A DNA stretch of 64,000 nucleotides from Oreohelix idahoensis (Eukaryota; Mollusca; Gastropoda; Stylommatophora; Oreohelicidae), in NCBI GenBank assembly GCA_024509875.1, contig JAMPIV010017770.1, positions 92,001-156,000 of the forward strand, in the 5' to 3' direction. Each line of letters opens with the position of its first letter. Within the stretch, counting starts at the first letter, position 1. The position numbers and the translations under genes were made by a program. A model generated the notes under the pieces. That model was not told the origin of the DNA. It searched no databases and saw only the letters and a program-made list of their open reading frames with translations. Below, piece by piece: positions 45,979-54,552 of the stretch.

Positions 45979-46528
45979 ACTGTTAGATAAATCTACACTA
46001 TATGCATTAGCATGAGAGACACCATTATTATTCTGAACTGGATTATTGTCATTAACATGTACAACAGCATTTGAACGTTCAGGGTTCCTTGACTGTCTAA
46101 AGTTATTGTTCTGTTGAGAACCTCTGTTATTAAAATAATTGTCATTATTTCTGTAAAATGACCTTTGTCCTCTGCCTGATCTGACATTATATCCACCTCT
46201 GTTCTCATATTCATTAGGCCTAAAGAATGATTGTTGAGGAAAAAATCCCTCATCATAAGAGTTATAATTTCTTTGAGGCTGTTGTGATTTTTTGTTAAAA
46301 TTATATCCTCCTCTGTAATTGCCATTGTTATGATCTCTATTTACTCAATAGTTTCTATCCATACTGTTGTATCTCTGTCTAGGTGAATTATACATCACGG
46401 TCCTAGCAGATGCCACTGGCAAGGAATCCTTAATGTTATTCTTACTAAGGTTCCTACCCGGATGTGCAATTTGATATTGACGACCTAAATTTTCCATGGC
46501 AGATAATGTTTCAGGTTTTCTCTCCTGT
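45979..46528 (-). pseudogene. Gmr1-like gag, Asn/Arg-rich nucleocapsid-like part
   Basis: One frame from about 46510 down to LINE C, with a single TGA at 46345-46347. It is rich in Asn, Gly, Arg, Tyr and Gln (GGYNFNKKSQQPQRNYN, RGGYNVRSGRGQRSFYR), an RGG-like composition suited to RNA binding. I see no CCHC zinc knuckle in it; two Cys appear only at the LINE C junction. Confidence 0.65.
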
Positions 46529-46868
46529 CTTCTTCTTCTTCCATCCTTAGCCATCAACCGGCAAAGCAGTATGTGGCCAGTATGCCTAGTGGCGTCTTAG
46601 GGCAACAACAAATTGATCACTCTATCGCTGTTTCCACCACGCCTAGTGGCGTCTTTGTGGAACAAAAACAGACCAAACAATCTATCATTGTTTCCGTAAT
46701 CAGATTGGTTGGCAAGCAGGTGATCACCCCACTGTGCGAAGTTTTTACGGGATGGGATAAACAACCCCATGCCCATACCCTCCTTAGTCGCTTTTTACGA
46801 CATGCGTGGTAGGGTGCAGTGTTACTATTCTTTGCTCCCCTTTCGGGCCCCGGTAACACACGGGTGAA
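46529..46868 (-). repeat. SINE-4, copy 2, complete, with 11-bp target duplication
   Basis: TTCTCTCCTGT flanks it at 46518-46528 and 46869-46879. On the minus strand the 5' part has GGGGAGCAAAGAATAGTAAC and GCATGTCGTAAAAAGCGACT, the same module as the LINE B start. The middle is unique to the family. The last 75 bases match the 3' end of LINE F and end in GAAGAAGAAG. It is inserted in the gag of the Gmr1-like element. Confidence 0.88.
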
Positions 46869-47270
46869 TTCTCTCCTGTAGGAATGATAAAAAGTCGCCA
46901 CTGATTGAAGACAACACCTTGTCTTTAAGAATCAAATCAGCCAGCCCCTCAAAAGTTTTTTCAATTTTTGACAAATCAACCCACCTAGAAAAGTAAAGTT
47001 TAATAGATGAGACAAATTCAGTAAAATCCTTAGCTGAATCTAGTAATAATGATTTAAACTTCAGCCTATAGCCATTTTCATCCAATTGATACTTCTTTAG
47101 CAGTAAGGCTTTTACAGCCTCATAGTCATTTCTTGTCTGATCATCCATTGTACAGACTGCAGTGAGAGCCTCACCCACCAATAAAGGCATCAACCTGCTA
47201 GGCCATGTAGCTCTATCAATTTTAAACTCTTGGCAATAAGTTTCATTCCTATTTAAGAAGCATGAAATAT
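46869..47270 (-). pseudogene. Gmr1-like gag, SCAN-like capsid part
   Basis: The frame runs through VDDISCFLNRNETYCQEF, TWPSRLMPLLVGEAL, RNDYEAVKALLLKKYQL, YRLKFKSLLL, IKLYFSRWVDL and KTFEGLADLILKDKVL, ending SGDFLSFLQERIH. The pattern YRxKF...LxxYFxRW...FExLxDLILxDxxL...FLxER resembles the capsid domain of Gmr1-like gag, from which the vertebrate SCAN domain is thought to derive. One indel near 47272 separates it from the N-terminal frame, and SINE-4 interrupts the C-terminal side. Confidence 0.7.
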
Positions 47271-47273
47271 CGT

Positions 47274-47532
47274 CTACATTTGAGTTAAATTGGAAGCATG
47301 GTCTTTTTTTCCAGCCTCACCATTCATTGGATTAACCCGTGGTTGTTGAAGTTTCAATTTCTCCAACTCAAGTTCTGCCATTCTAAGCTCTTGTTGTGCT
47401 TTTATTTTTTTATCCTCAAGCTCTTGTTGTGCTTTTATTTCAGCTTGAGCCTGAGCATAGGCCAATTTTTTTTCTTCCAGAGCCAATTCATCTTGTCTCC
47501 TTTTCTCAGCTAATTCATCTTGTCTCTTCTTC

Positions 47533-47587
<55 letters not shown>

Positions 47588-47726
47588 ATTGTCTTTGCTC
47601 CCTGAGTTCATTTTCTGCCTGCCTTTTAAATTCCTTTTCATGCTCATTGGATGCATATGACAATAAAGCCTCATCTTCCTTACCACATTCTTTTCCAATC
47701 TTTATAAAATACTCCAAGGTAGCCAT
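47274..47726 (-). pseudogene. Gmr1-like gag N-terminus with long charged coiled coil
   Basis: Begins MATLEYFIKIGKECGKEDE at an ATG. From about residue 35 it is a highly charged, probably coiled-coil segment including an Arg-Glu repeat coded by (CT)n at 47537-47586, then KKRQDELAEKRRQDELA and KAQQELEDKK repeats. It ends near a poly-A run where an indel shifts the frame into the capsid part. Microsatellite expansion within a coding region is likely. Confidence 0.75.
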
Positions 47727-48858
47727 AATTCACAATTATTGTGCTTTCCAATAGCTGAACAATAATGCAAATATTATATAATGAATATGTAAGTAATATT
47801 AGAAATAATTATTTCACCACTCAAAATCAACCAACTGTATGTAATATTAGATGTTATAAAAGGAGCAAAAAAATAGATACGAACAAGCAGACAGAATACA
47901 GTGACAAGAGCCAAATCAAGATATTACAAATGATCAACCAAGGCAGAAATGTATGAATTGTAGAACAAATGAACAAAACTCAGCTCTATCACACTTATGA
48001 CAAGACAAGTACGATTTCACAACATATATGACATCTAATAAATGAGGGATAGCAAGAATAGGCCAACAATATCACAAACATTAATGTAGAAAAACTGAAT
48101 AAAAATTACAATCAACTTTACAACAATAACAAACTTGCCAAAAAAACCGGACCTTCACAACTAGACAGATATCGGATCTGGTTAATTCAATTAAGGCAGT
48201 AACACTCAGCAATGTTCGCCGGCCCCTTAATTTGAAAGAAATCAGATACAAATAACTAAAGAACGCTCATGAATTTTCTCGACCATACAAATGAGGTATT
48301 GAAAAAATGCATAAGTCCCTCCAACCACCCACTAGTTAAAAAAACATATAAACACGAAAATACATAGAACATAGAAAAAAAAACTCTGGCAAACAAGATT
48401 CTCAGCATCACACTCTGTATGTAACCTCAAATGTACTTATCTGTTTGCCAGTAACAAGGATCCTCCTGGATTTACGCCTCCTTCCCAAGGCACGATGAAA
48501 ACACTCCGTATTGACCAGGTTAGGATTATATTTCACCAACAGCGCACTCGAGGACTGCCCTTTGGTCCGTCGTCTTCTTAATAGTAGGCCATTATCGGCA
48601 TAAAACTTGCATTTTTCAATCGAAAACTTGATAGGAACGTCGTCTTCCTTAAATAGCTTCACCTTCTGCAGTACACTTGAAAATTTGAACAACAATTAAT
48701 GTTCATACAACCCAACACAGGGCAGCAGATGACATACACCGCCATTTTGAAAATTTTTGATTTCTTTCAAAAACGAAGTCCAGCGACTTGAAACATTTCT
48801 CCTGATCTCAGCATTCAATATTAGATTCAGGATCCCAGCTTGAGGCTCCCATTTTAGG
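47727..48858 (-). other. Gmr1-like leader between LTR and gag
   Basis: About 1.1 kb between the LTR end and the gag ATG. It contains one 95-codon minus-strand frame (48695-48408) without a known motif. The bases just inside the LTR (minus strand CCTAAAATGGGAGCCTCAAG) should hold the primer binding site, but I cannot name the tRNA. Confidence 0.5.
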
Positions 48859-49502
48859 TGTTGCGTGTCTTTTATATTATTATAATTAAAGTCGGAGTAG
48901 ACGTCTTGCTACTCTGGCCAAGCACACATAGGGGTACATCAGATAGACCACGCACACCGTAATTTGAACTGCAACTCGTAATGTCACCACAAAGGCCAAG
49001 TGGACAATTCAATATACTGGTTAATCTCACAAACGCTGCTCCACAATTATCATCTGGAAAGACATAATATCTATTGGCATTTCATATACAGTCATCAGTA
49101 TAGCTCAGTATTGTCTGTAGCTAAAACACTGTCCTCGACAGGTTTACGCATTTTAATTACTCACGTTCTTTACAGAAATCATAATTCCTTTCAAACTTAA
49201 ACTAGCATCATCACACGGGGGTGTATGGATGATCTAGTGGTCGAACATTGTAGGAATATGTCATGAAATAGTATAATTCTCAAGAACTCAGAGACATACG
49301 TCCACTTGCCTCAAAAACACACATAGAAGAACCTAGCAGACGATCGCCCACTTTTTAGGATACCAACTTTGGCGTCTGTAACCTGAGCCAAAAGGCAATG
49401 ACGTAACTTCATGTTTCCAAGGACTACCGATAATAAACAAATATGAATCCTAGTCGAACCATTTAGATATCGACAAACATGTTATGAATTTTAGTCATAA
49501 CA
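48859..49502 (-). repeat. 5' LTR of Gmr1-like copy 1
   Basis: 644 bases with TG...CA ends on the minus strand. The start is TGTTATGACTAAAATTCATA, itself a near palindrome. The start and several internal blocks match the LTR at 53889-54507, including a GCAGACGAT motif and the AAACACACAT region. Confidence 0.75.
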
Positions 49503-49860
49503 CACGTCTCTTATCTTGTTATATCTAACATTTCTCTTGTTATATCTAACACTTCTCTTCTCTTGTTACATCTAACCCGTCTCTTCTCTTGTTATGTTTA
49601 ACATTTGTCTTCTCTTGTTATATCTAACATCTCTATTGTTATAATTAACATTTCTCTTACTATATGTAACATTTCTCTTGTAATATCTAACCCTTTTCTT
49701 CTCTTTTATATCTAACATCTCTCTTGTTATATCTAACAAGGACATGATAGAAATTATTGCTATATCGAACATGTCTCTTCTATTTTTATATCTAATATTT
49801 CTATTGCTATATAGAACATTTCTCTTTTCTATTCTCTTGTCATATTGTTATATTTCCTCC
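49503..49860. repeat. Minisatellite, units of about 22-27 bases
   Basis: At least twelve imperfect units built on TCTCTTGTTATATCTAACAT, starting just inside the outer edge of the LTR. Units vary in length and composition. Confidence 0.82.
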
Positions 49861-50149
49861 AGGTTGCTTTTGTTGTTAGACTATAGGGTGATTGACAAGC
49901 TACTTTTTTAAAAATGGTTATTTCTTCACTCCTACCCAACTAATTTACATGAAACAAACGTCACAACAAAGACAATTAACTGCCATTGTATTAATACAAT
50001 GCTATGTGATATTAACAATACAACAGTGTAAGATCGTTCATGTTTAACAAGTGATTTCATAGCGAGCATCAATTTTTGTTGTCTCTAGTAACAACATTTT
50101 ATTGGTCGTTTTAGCATTTAGATTATTTTAATTTTGTTGCTAGGAATCC
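49861..50149. other. AT-rich spacer
   Basis: Nothing recognised. Confidence 0.35.
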
Positions 50150-50560
50150 TTCTTCTTCTTTGATCCTTAGCCGCCGACTGTCAGCGGCCATCCTTCGTAT
50201 TATAGTGATGATCTTGTGATGGCGTTGGGATCTTTTCTGAGGACGTGGCCAACCCAACTCCAGCGTCTGCCAGCTATGATGTTGTGCATGTCCTCTTGGT
50301 TACTCCGAGTAAGTAGGTCTTGGTTAGTGATAGTATTTGGCCAAAAGATTCGGAGAATTTTCCTTAGGCAGATTGTGTGGAAGGAGGACAGTTTTGACAT
50401 TTCCTTCTCTGTTACTCTCCAGCATTCCGCTCCATAGGGAAGCACAGAAAGTACACCGCTGTCATATAATCTTAATTTGGTGTTTGTGCTGTACTGGGTA
50501 GACTTCCAGATGTTGTTGAGACTAGGAAAGGCTGATCTCGCTTTATTCACATATTTCTAG
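50150..50560 (-). pseudogene. LINE F C-terminal fragment
   Basis: NIWKSTQYSTNTKLRLYDSG, VLPYGAECWRVTEKEMSKL, ILRIFWPNTITNQDLLTRS and RRWSWVGHVLRKDPNAITR are close to LINE F 13590-13930. After AITR an internal deletion joins to the very 3' end, including CTAAGGATCAAAGAAGAAG. High similarity shows this family was active fairly recently. Confidence 0.88.
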
Positions 50561-50654
50561 GAATTAGAAAATAATAATAAATCGTTTTGCCAAATAACAG
50601 TTATTGCTCTTTGTTTTGACAATTGTTTCATGTTTGTCCAATAAATACAAGCGA

Positions 50655-50910
50655 GGACATTAAAAAGTTAGTCCCATAGCAGATACTGCCGTAGGGGAAA
50701 GGAGTGTTAGAGACTTCACCATACCAATCCAGCATCGAGAGATGGGGTGACCAGTTCCCTTCCTCGTTGCCTTTTCCCTCCCTAAGTAGAGTAAGGTACC
50801 CATTTACAGCTAGGTAGACTGGAGCGTGTCGGTACTGTGATTCGAATCCGTCACCTTTGCCTCGAGAAACCAGCGCTCTAATCACTCTGTCACCCGGACG
50901 CTCAACTGAG
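50655..50910 (-). repeat. SINE-2, copy 5, best preserved
   Basis: On the minus strand: A-box-like GAGTGATTAGAGCGCTGG, B-box-like GGATTCGAATC, core TAGCTGTAAATGGGTACC, AGGCAACGAGGAAGGGAACTGG, and a distal CCCCTACGGCAGTATCTGC. The edges show GACATTAAAAA-like text on both sides, a possible target duplication. Confidence 0.85.
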
Positions 50911-51284
50911 GATATCGACATTTAAAAATACGAAGTAACTTCTCAGTCACCGTGAATTTATACAGTGTCTGCTGAATGTTTAATTCCTAAAATTCGGATC
51001 CCTACACGAAGTCTGGCTTGTGTATTATTGATTTCATTTATCACTGATAGGCTAGACCAGATCAGATGACAGAACACATATGTGCATGAATGTAGTTTTT
51101 GTTTGTTGGAAATATCTCGTTTGATTTGCAATCTTATGGTTCATATTTAGTCCTAATACATATGTGCTATTATTTTTTAAGACAGATGCCGTCTGTACTT
51201 TTCAACATTTTTATGACCTCTGATAAATATAAAATCATACTTTGGATAATTATTTTTGGCTAATTAAATTCTCTGAATAACAGT
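50911..51284. other. AT-rich spacer
   Basis: Nothing recognised. Confidence 0.4.
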
Positions 51285-51540
51285 GTATCTTCCACGAAGT
51301 CCCTGAATGTCTATACATCGTCTAGGAATTCTCTGCATTTCAGGATATTTTTCTTGAATTCTCTACACATAGAGATATTGCCAGTGACTTCTCTAGACAT
51401 CAGGACATCTTCCATAAAGACTCCAGAACTGTTATCTTCTATGAATTCTCTACATCTCAGGACATCCTCACTCCCACGTAGTCTATTGGTGTCAAACGAT
51501 CGTCTTTTAATTCTCAAAAATGTCAAGAGATCTTCAATGA
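51285..51540. repeat. 30-base minisatellite, left part
   Basis: Diverged units on the theme TTCTCTACATCTCAGGACATC. It is the same motif as 52015-52345, separated from it by LINE E. Confidence 0.7.
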
Positions 51541-52010
51541 GGTTTCAATGCAATCCGTGTGTGAGAAATCAAGATGGGGCTTCTCAGCAAGAGTAAAGGG
51601 CAGGGTCGTCGCGGAACAAAGCGGGGCTTATATGACAACGACCTCCAGCATGAGAATGGAGGTTGAGGCAGCTACTGCAGCGTTAAGGTGGCTATCTGAA
51701 ACTTCGGTAACGAAGGCAATTATTGTGTCAGACTCTCAGTCCATGCTTCGGAAAGTCCAAATTGGATGGCTTTGTCATGAATGGATAACCTTCTTAGAAG
51801 CCTCAAATCTTCGGGAACTTGTTTTGATGTAATGTCCTGGTCATGCAGGGGTACGCGGCAATAAAGAGCTGACAGACTAACTTCAAGAGCACCCATTGTG
51901 GGCGCAAAGGATATGGACAAGGGAAAGATACTAAGGGCAATTAATGATCGTCTCCCAGAGAATGATACTGCAATCGATGAAACATAACGGCTAAAATTGC
52001 TGGAATTTGA
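51541..52010 (+). pseudogene. LINE E RNase H fragment
   Basis: SARVKGRVVAEQSGAYMTTT, SSMRMEVEAATAALRWLSE (Glu), AIIVSDSQSMLRKVQ (Asp), HEWITFLEASNLREL, then a CPGHAGVRGNK-like block after a frame change and stop. This is an RNase H domain of a LINE polyprotein of a different family from LINE D. Only about 150 codons are present, with no RT nearby, and the segment is embedded in a minisatellite. Confidence 0.82.
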
Positions 52011-52014
52011 CATA

Positions 52015-52345
52015 AAAAGGATGGCTTCCTTGGAACCTTTAGATCTCGTGATATCTTCCGTGAAGCTTCAAGGTCTCCGGAGATCTTCCAAGAAGCCTCT
52101 AGATCTCGGGATATCTTTCAAGAAATATCTAGATCTTACGATATCTTCAAAGCACTCTCTAGATCTCATGACATCTTCCATGAGGCCACTACATTTCATG
52201 AGATGTTACAAGAACCCTCTATATCTCAGGATATCTTCCAAGAAGCCTGTAGTTCTCAGGATATCGTCCTTGAAGCCCCAAGATCTCAGGATATCTTTGA
52301 TTAAATATCTTGATGTTTGATGTCAGGACGACTTCCAAGAAGTCT
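52015..52345. repeat. 30-base minisatellite, right part, about eleven units
   Basis: Unit close to CTAGATCTCAGGATATCTTC plus CAAGAAGCCT. The unit contains palindromic AGATCT and GATATC. Because 30 is divisible by three, a frame stays open with a ten-residue period (KKPLDLRISS-like) at 51997-52320. I regard this as a repeat, not a gene. Confidence 0.88.
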
Positions 52346-52499
52346 ATAAATGTCGCGTTATCGTATATGCTGATCTATCTTAATCTTTTTTAATCTGCTG
52401 CTTAGGCCACAAGGCGTTGTAGATTAGATTGACCATGTAGTGAGCGCACTGCCGACCCAGCAGAGTGAGCTGACATGATGGGTCTCTTTAACATGTGTC
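52346..52499. other. Spacer
   Basis: Nothing recognised. Confidence 0.3.
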
Positions 52500-52600
52500 T
52501 TCACTGTTTTCCGCTAGGTTGTCTATGGTCTGCCTCTCTTTCGCCGTCCCTCTGGGGTCCATAGCATAGCTGTTCTAGTGATCGTGTAAGGACCATTGAT
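52500..52600 (-). pseudogene. LINE F short fragment
   Basis: TITRTAMLWTPEGRRKRGRP followed by a stop and TV-type residues, matching LINE F 13925-14010 (ITRTATLWTPEGKRKRGRP). About 30 codons. Confidence 0.7.
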
Positions 52601-53034
52601 AGTATTCATTGTTTATTATTTGGTCAAACAATGAAAGTCTTCATTTTTAAAAACAGTAATTTGAAATTAACCCTGTCTTGTTCTTTCTAATGTATTTCTC
52701 TGGTGTTCATATCCTTTAACGAACAATCTACTTCATCGTTGGTCTCTTATTTCGGGAAGTAAATTTTCGTATCGTACGGAACTCGAGGCCATCGTTGTAT
52801 TGACTTCCATAGCAGAAAGCTTAAGTCAGTACGTGCCAAGCATTCTTGCAATAATGGTTTCTGTAACAATTCATTTCACATGACCAGGTTCTAAGATCGT
52901 CTTTTAAAATATTCATCTTGGAGCAATGATTATACTGTTTCTTCGTCGCCTCAAAGGGCCCTGGACACGATACCGAGCCCGTTATTTCTGCTGTATACAT
53001 TTGTAATTGTTTATCTATTATCTTTGTCATCATC
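52601..53034. other. Intergenic, nothing recognised
   Basis: No supported feature. Confidence 0.4.
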
Positions 53035-53225
53035 ATGTGCCCTTGCGCTCCTTGAGGAGCATGGAACCACCACAACATCTGCTCCCTACGCAGGAAGCCT
53101 GCACTAAGCATTCACATGCGCTTGCAGCGATGATTTCTGTAGTAATTTGTTGTACATGACGAAATTGTCAGTCTCCTGCCCAACTTCATTTAGCCGCCTT
53201 GTACGACATGCTTGAAGCTGCAGCA
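53035..53225 (-). repeat. Dispersed repeat R, copy 4
   Basis: Minus strand begins GCATGTCGTACAAGGCGGCT, then TACAACAAATTACTACAGAAA, CGCTGCAAGCGCATGTGAAT, TGCAGGCTTCCTGCGTAGGG and GTTGTGGTGG. It is the most complete of the four copies and shows the 5' module shared with SINE-4 and LINE B. Confidence 0.68.
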
Positions 53226-53274
53226 GTCTTATTCTCAGCCCCGTCGGGAACTGCACAGGGCGTTTCTCTGTTCT

Positions 53275-53630
53275 TCTACTTGGATCCTTATCCGATGACT
53301 AACAAAGCAATCAGTGGTCATTACGCCTAGTGGCGTCTTGCAGGGCAGCAACAAACTGTATCAACTTTGCTCAGTCGGTAGCCATCCTTTGTGCAGTGCT
53401 CCACCTCTGCTGGATGCTAAGCAACTCGGTCTCCACGGTTCTCCGCCAAGTTGTCTTTTGTCGGATTGTCTTTTACCTTCCTACTAGGGTCCATTTCATA
53501 ACAGTTCTTGTGATGACGACGGCATCTTTTCTGAGTACTTGGCCAATTCAGTTCCAGCGTCTGTCCGCAATGGTGATATGCATATATTTTTTTATTGCTC
53601 GGTGTAAGCAGTTCTTGGTGTTTCTTTATT
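53275..53630 (-). pseudogene. LINE F 3' end fragment
   Basis: RRWNWIGQVLRKD, TTWRRTVETE, AQRMATD and FVAALQDATRRNDH match LINE F's last 120 residues, with stops. The 3' UTR and a CTTCT-type tail lie at 53275-53330. Confidence 0.85.
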
Positions 53631-53888
53631 AGCTTATGTTTATGTTTAATTTATTGTCTGTACGTTTCATACGTTGTCCGTACTATTTTGTGAACTAGTT
53701 CGGTTCATGAGATTGTAGATATAGGTATATTTGAGTAACTATTGTAATTATTGATTGTGTTTCCCCCCTCAATGTCTCTTATTAGCAAACATCGTCGTGC
53801 AGAGAAATGTAATCAGACGCTTATGTCGCATTTTAAAAATAAAATTTGATGTACAGTAGGGCGTCGATTATTCGATCTTCAATCATAC
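53631..53888. other. Spacer
   Basis: Nothing recognised. Confidence 0.35.
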
Positions 53889-54507
53889 TGATACGTGTCG
53901 TTCTGTCTATTGTTTCGGAGAGAGTCTCCGTGGCCAAAGTAAATTAGGGGTAGTCCAACAACACGTAGTCAGTATAACTGTATTGAGCGGATCAACACAT
54001 TTCTCACAGTTATACACAAATACAGTTTATTATATTTCTACAAAAAATCTCCAATTATACTTATGTAGGCCCAAAGGCAAATGCAGTATTACAGTTTCGT
54101 CCAGTCCGTTCTCTATGAAATGCTGATCATTTCACTCGTTCCAAATTTTATTTAATATCGTCCCTTGGACATCATTATGAATAATCACACATTTCCTTAC
54201 TAGAAAAAGCCAGGGACACCTCAACCAAGTATCTTGGTGTCCTCGTGATCGAATAATTCAGGAAAAACACAAAATACTGCAAGAGCTCAAAACACATGCG
54301 TCCGCTCACTTCAGAACACAAGCAGCATCAACTCTTGCAGACGATTTCCTAACTTCTGCTCTTAATTTATTCACGTCTGCTAGTCAACCCTACAGGCATG
54401 ACATCACTTCCTTTATTAATAAATGACTTCGTGTAAAATACACAAAAAGAAGCCCTATCGAGCTGCCTATAATATTGACATAAATGTTATGAATTTTAAT
54501 CATAACA
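53889..54507 (-). repeat. 3' LTR of Gmr1-like copy 2
   Basis: On the minus strand it starts TGTTATGATTAAAATTCATA, like the LTR at 49502, and is preceded by a purine tract. The low end near 53889 is set by similarity to the other LTR (TGATACGTGTCGTT versus TGTTGCGTGTCTT) and is approximate. Confidence 0.68.
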
Positions 54508-54511
54508 TCAC

Positions 54512-54547
<36 letters not shown>

Positions 54548-54552
54548 TTTCC
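54508..54552 (-). other. Expanded polypurine tract
   Basis: Plus-strand (C)n of about 36 bases, read as GAAA plus (G)n plus AGTGA on the minus strand, directly before the LTR start. In LTR elements this is the position of the polypurine tract that primes plus-strand DNA. Confidence 0.6.

Larger units (their letters stand above)
40945..49502 (-). mobile_element. Gmr1-like Ty3/gypsy retrotransposon, copy 1, 3'-truncated
   Basis: Read from 49502 down: 5' LTR, leader, gag, protease, integrase with GPY/F module, RT, RNase H, then an abrupt end at about 40945. The domain order integrase before RT is opposite to ordinary Ty3/gypsy and matches the Gmr1 group; the RT itself is gypsy-like (YIDD). LINE C (44260-45969) and a SINE (46529-46868) are inserted in it. 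A related RT/RNase H and an LTR lie at 53889-57930. The 3' LTR is missing. Confidence 0.85.

Noticed and set aside
51997..52320. 107-codon frame as a repeat protein
   Set aside because: The frame is the translation of a 30-base minisatellite, whose period divisible by three keeps it open; there is no other coding evidence.
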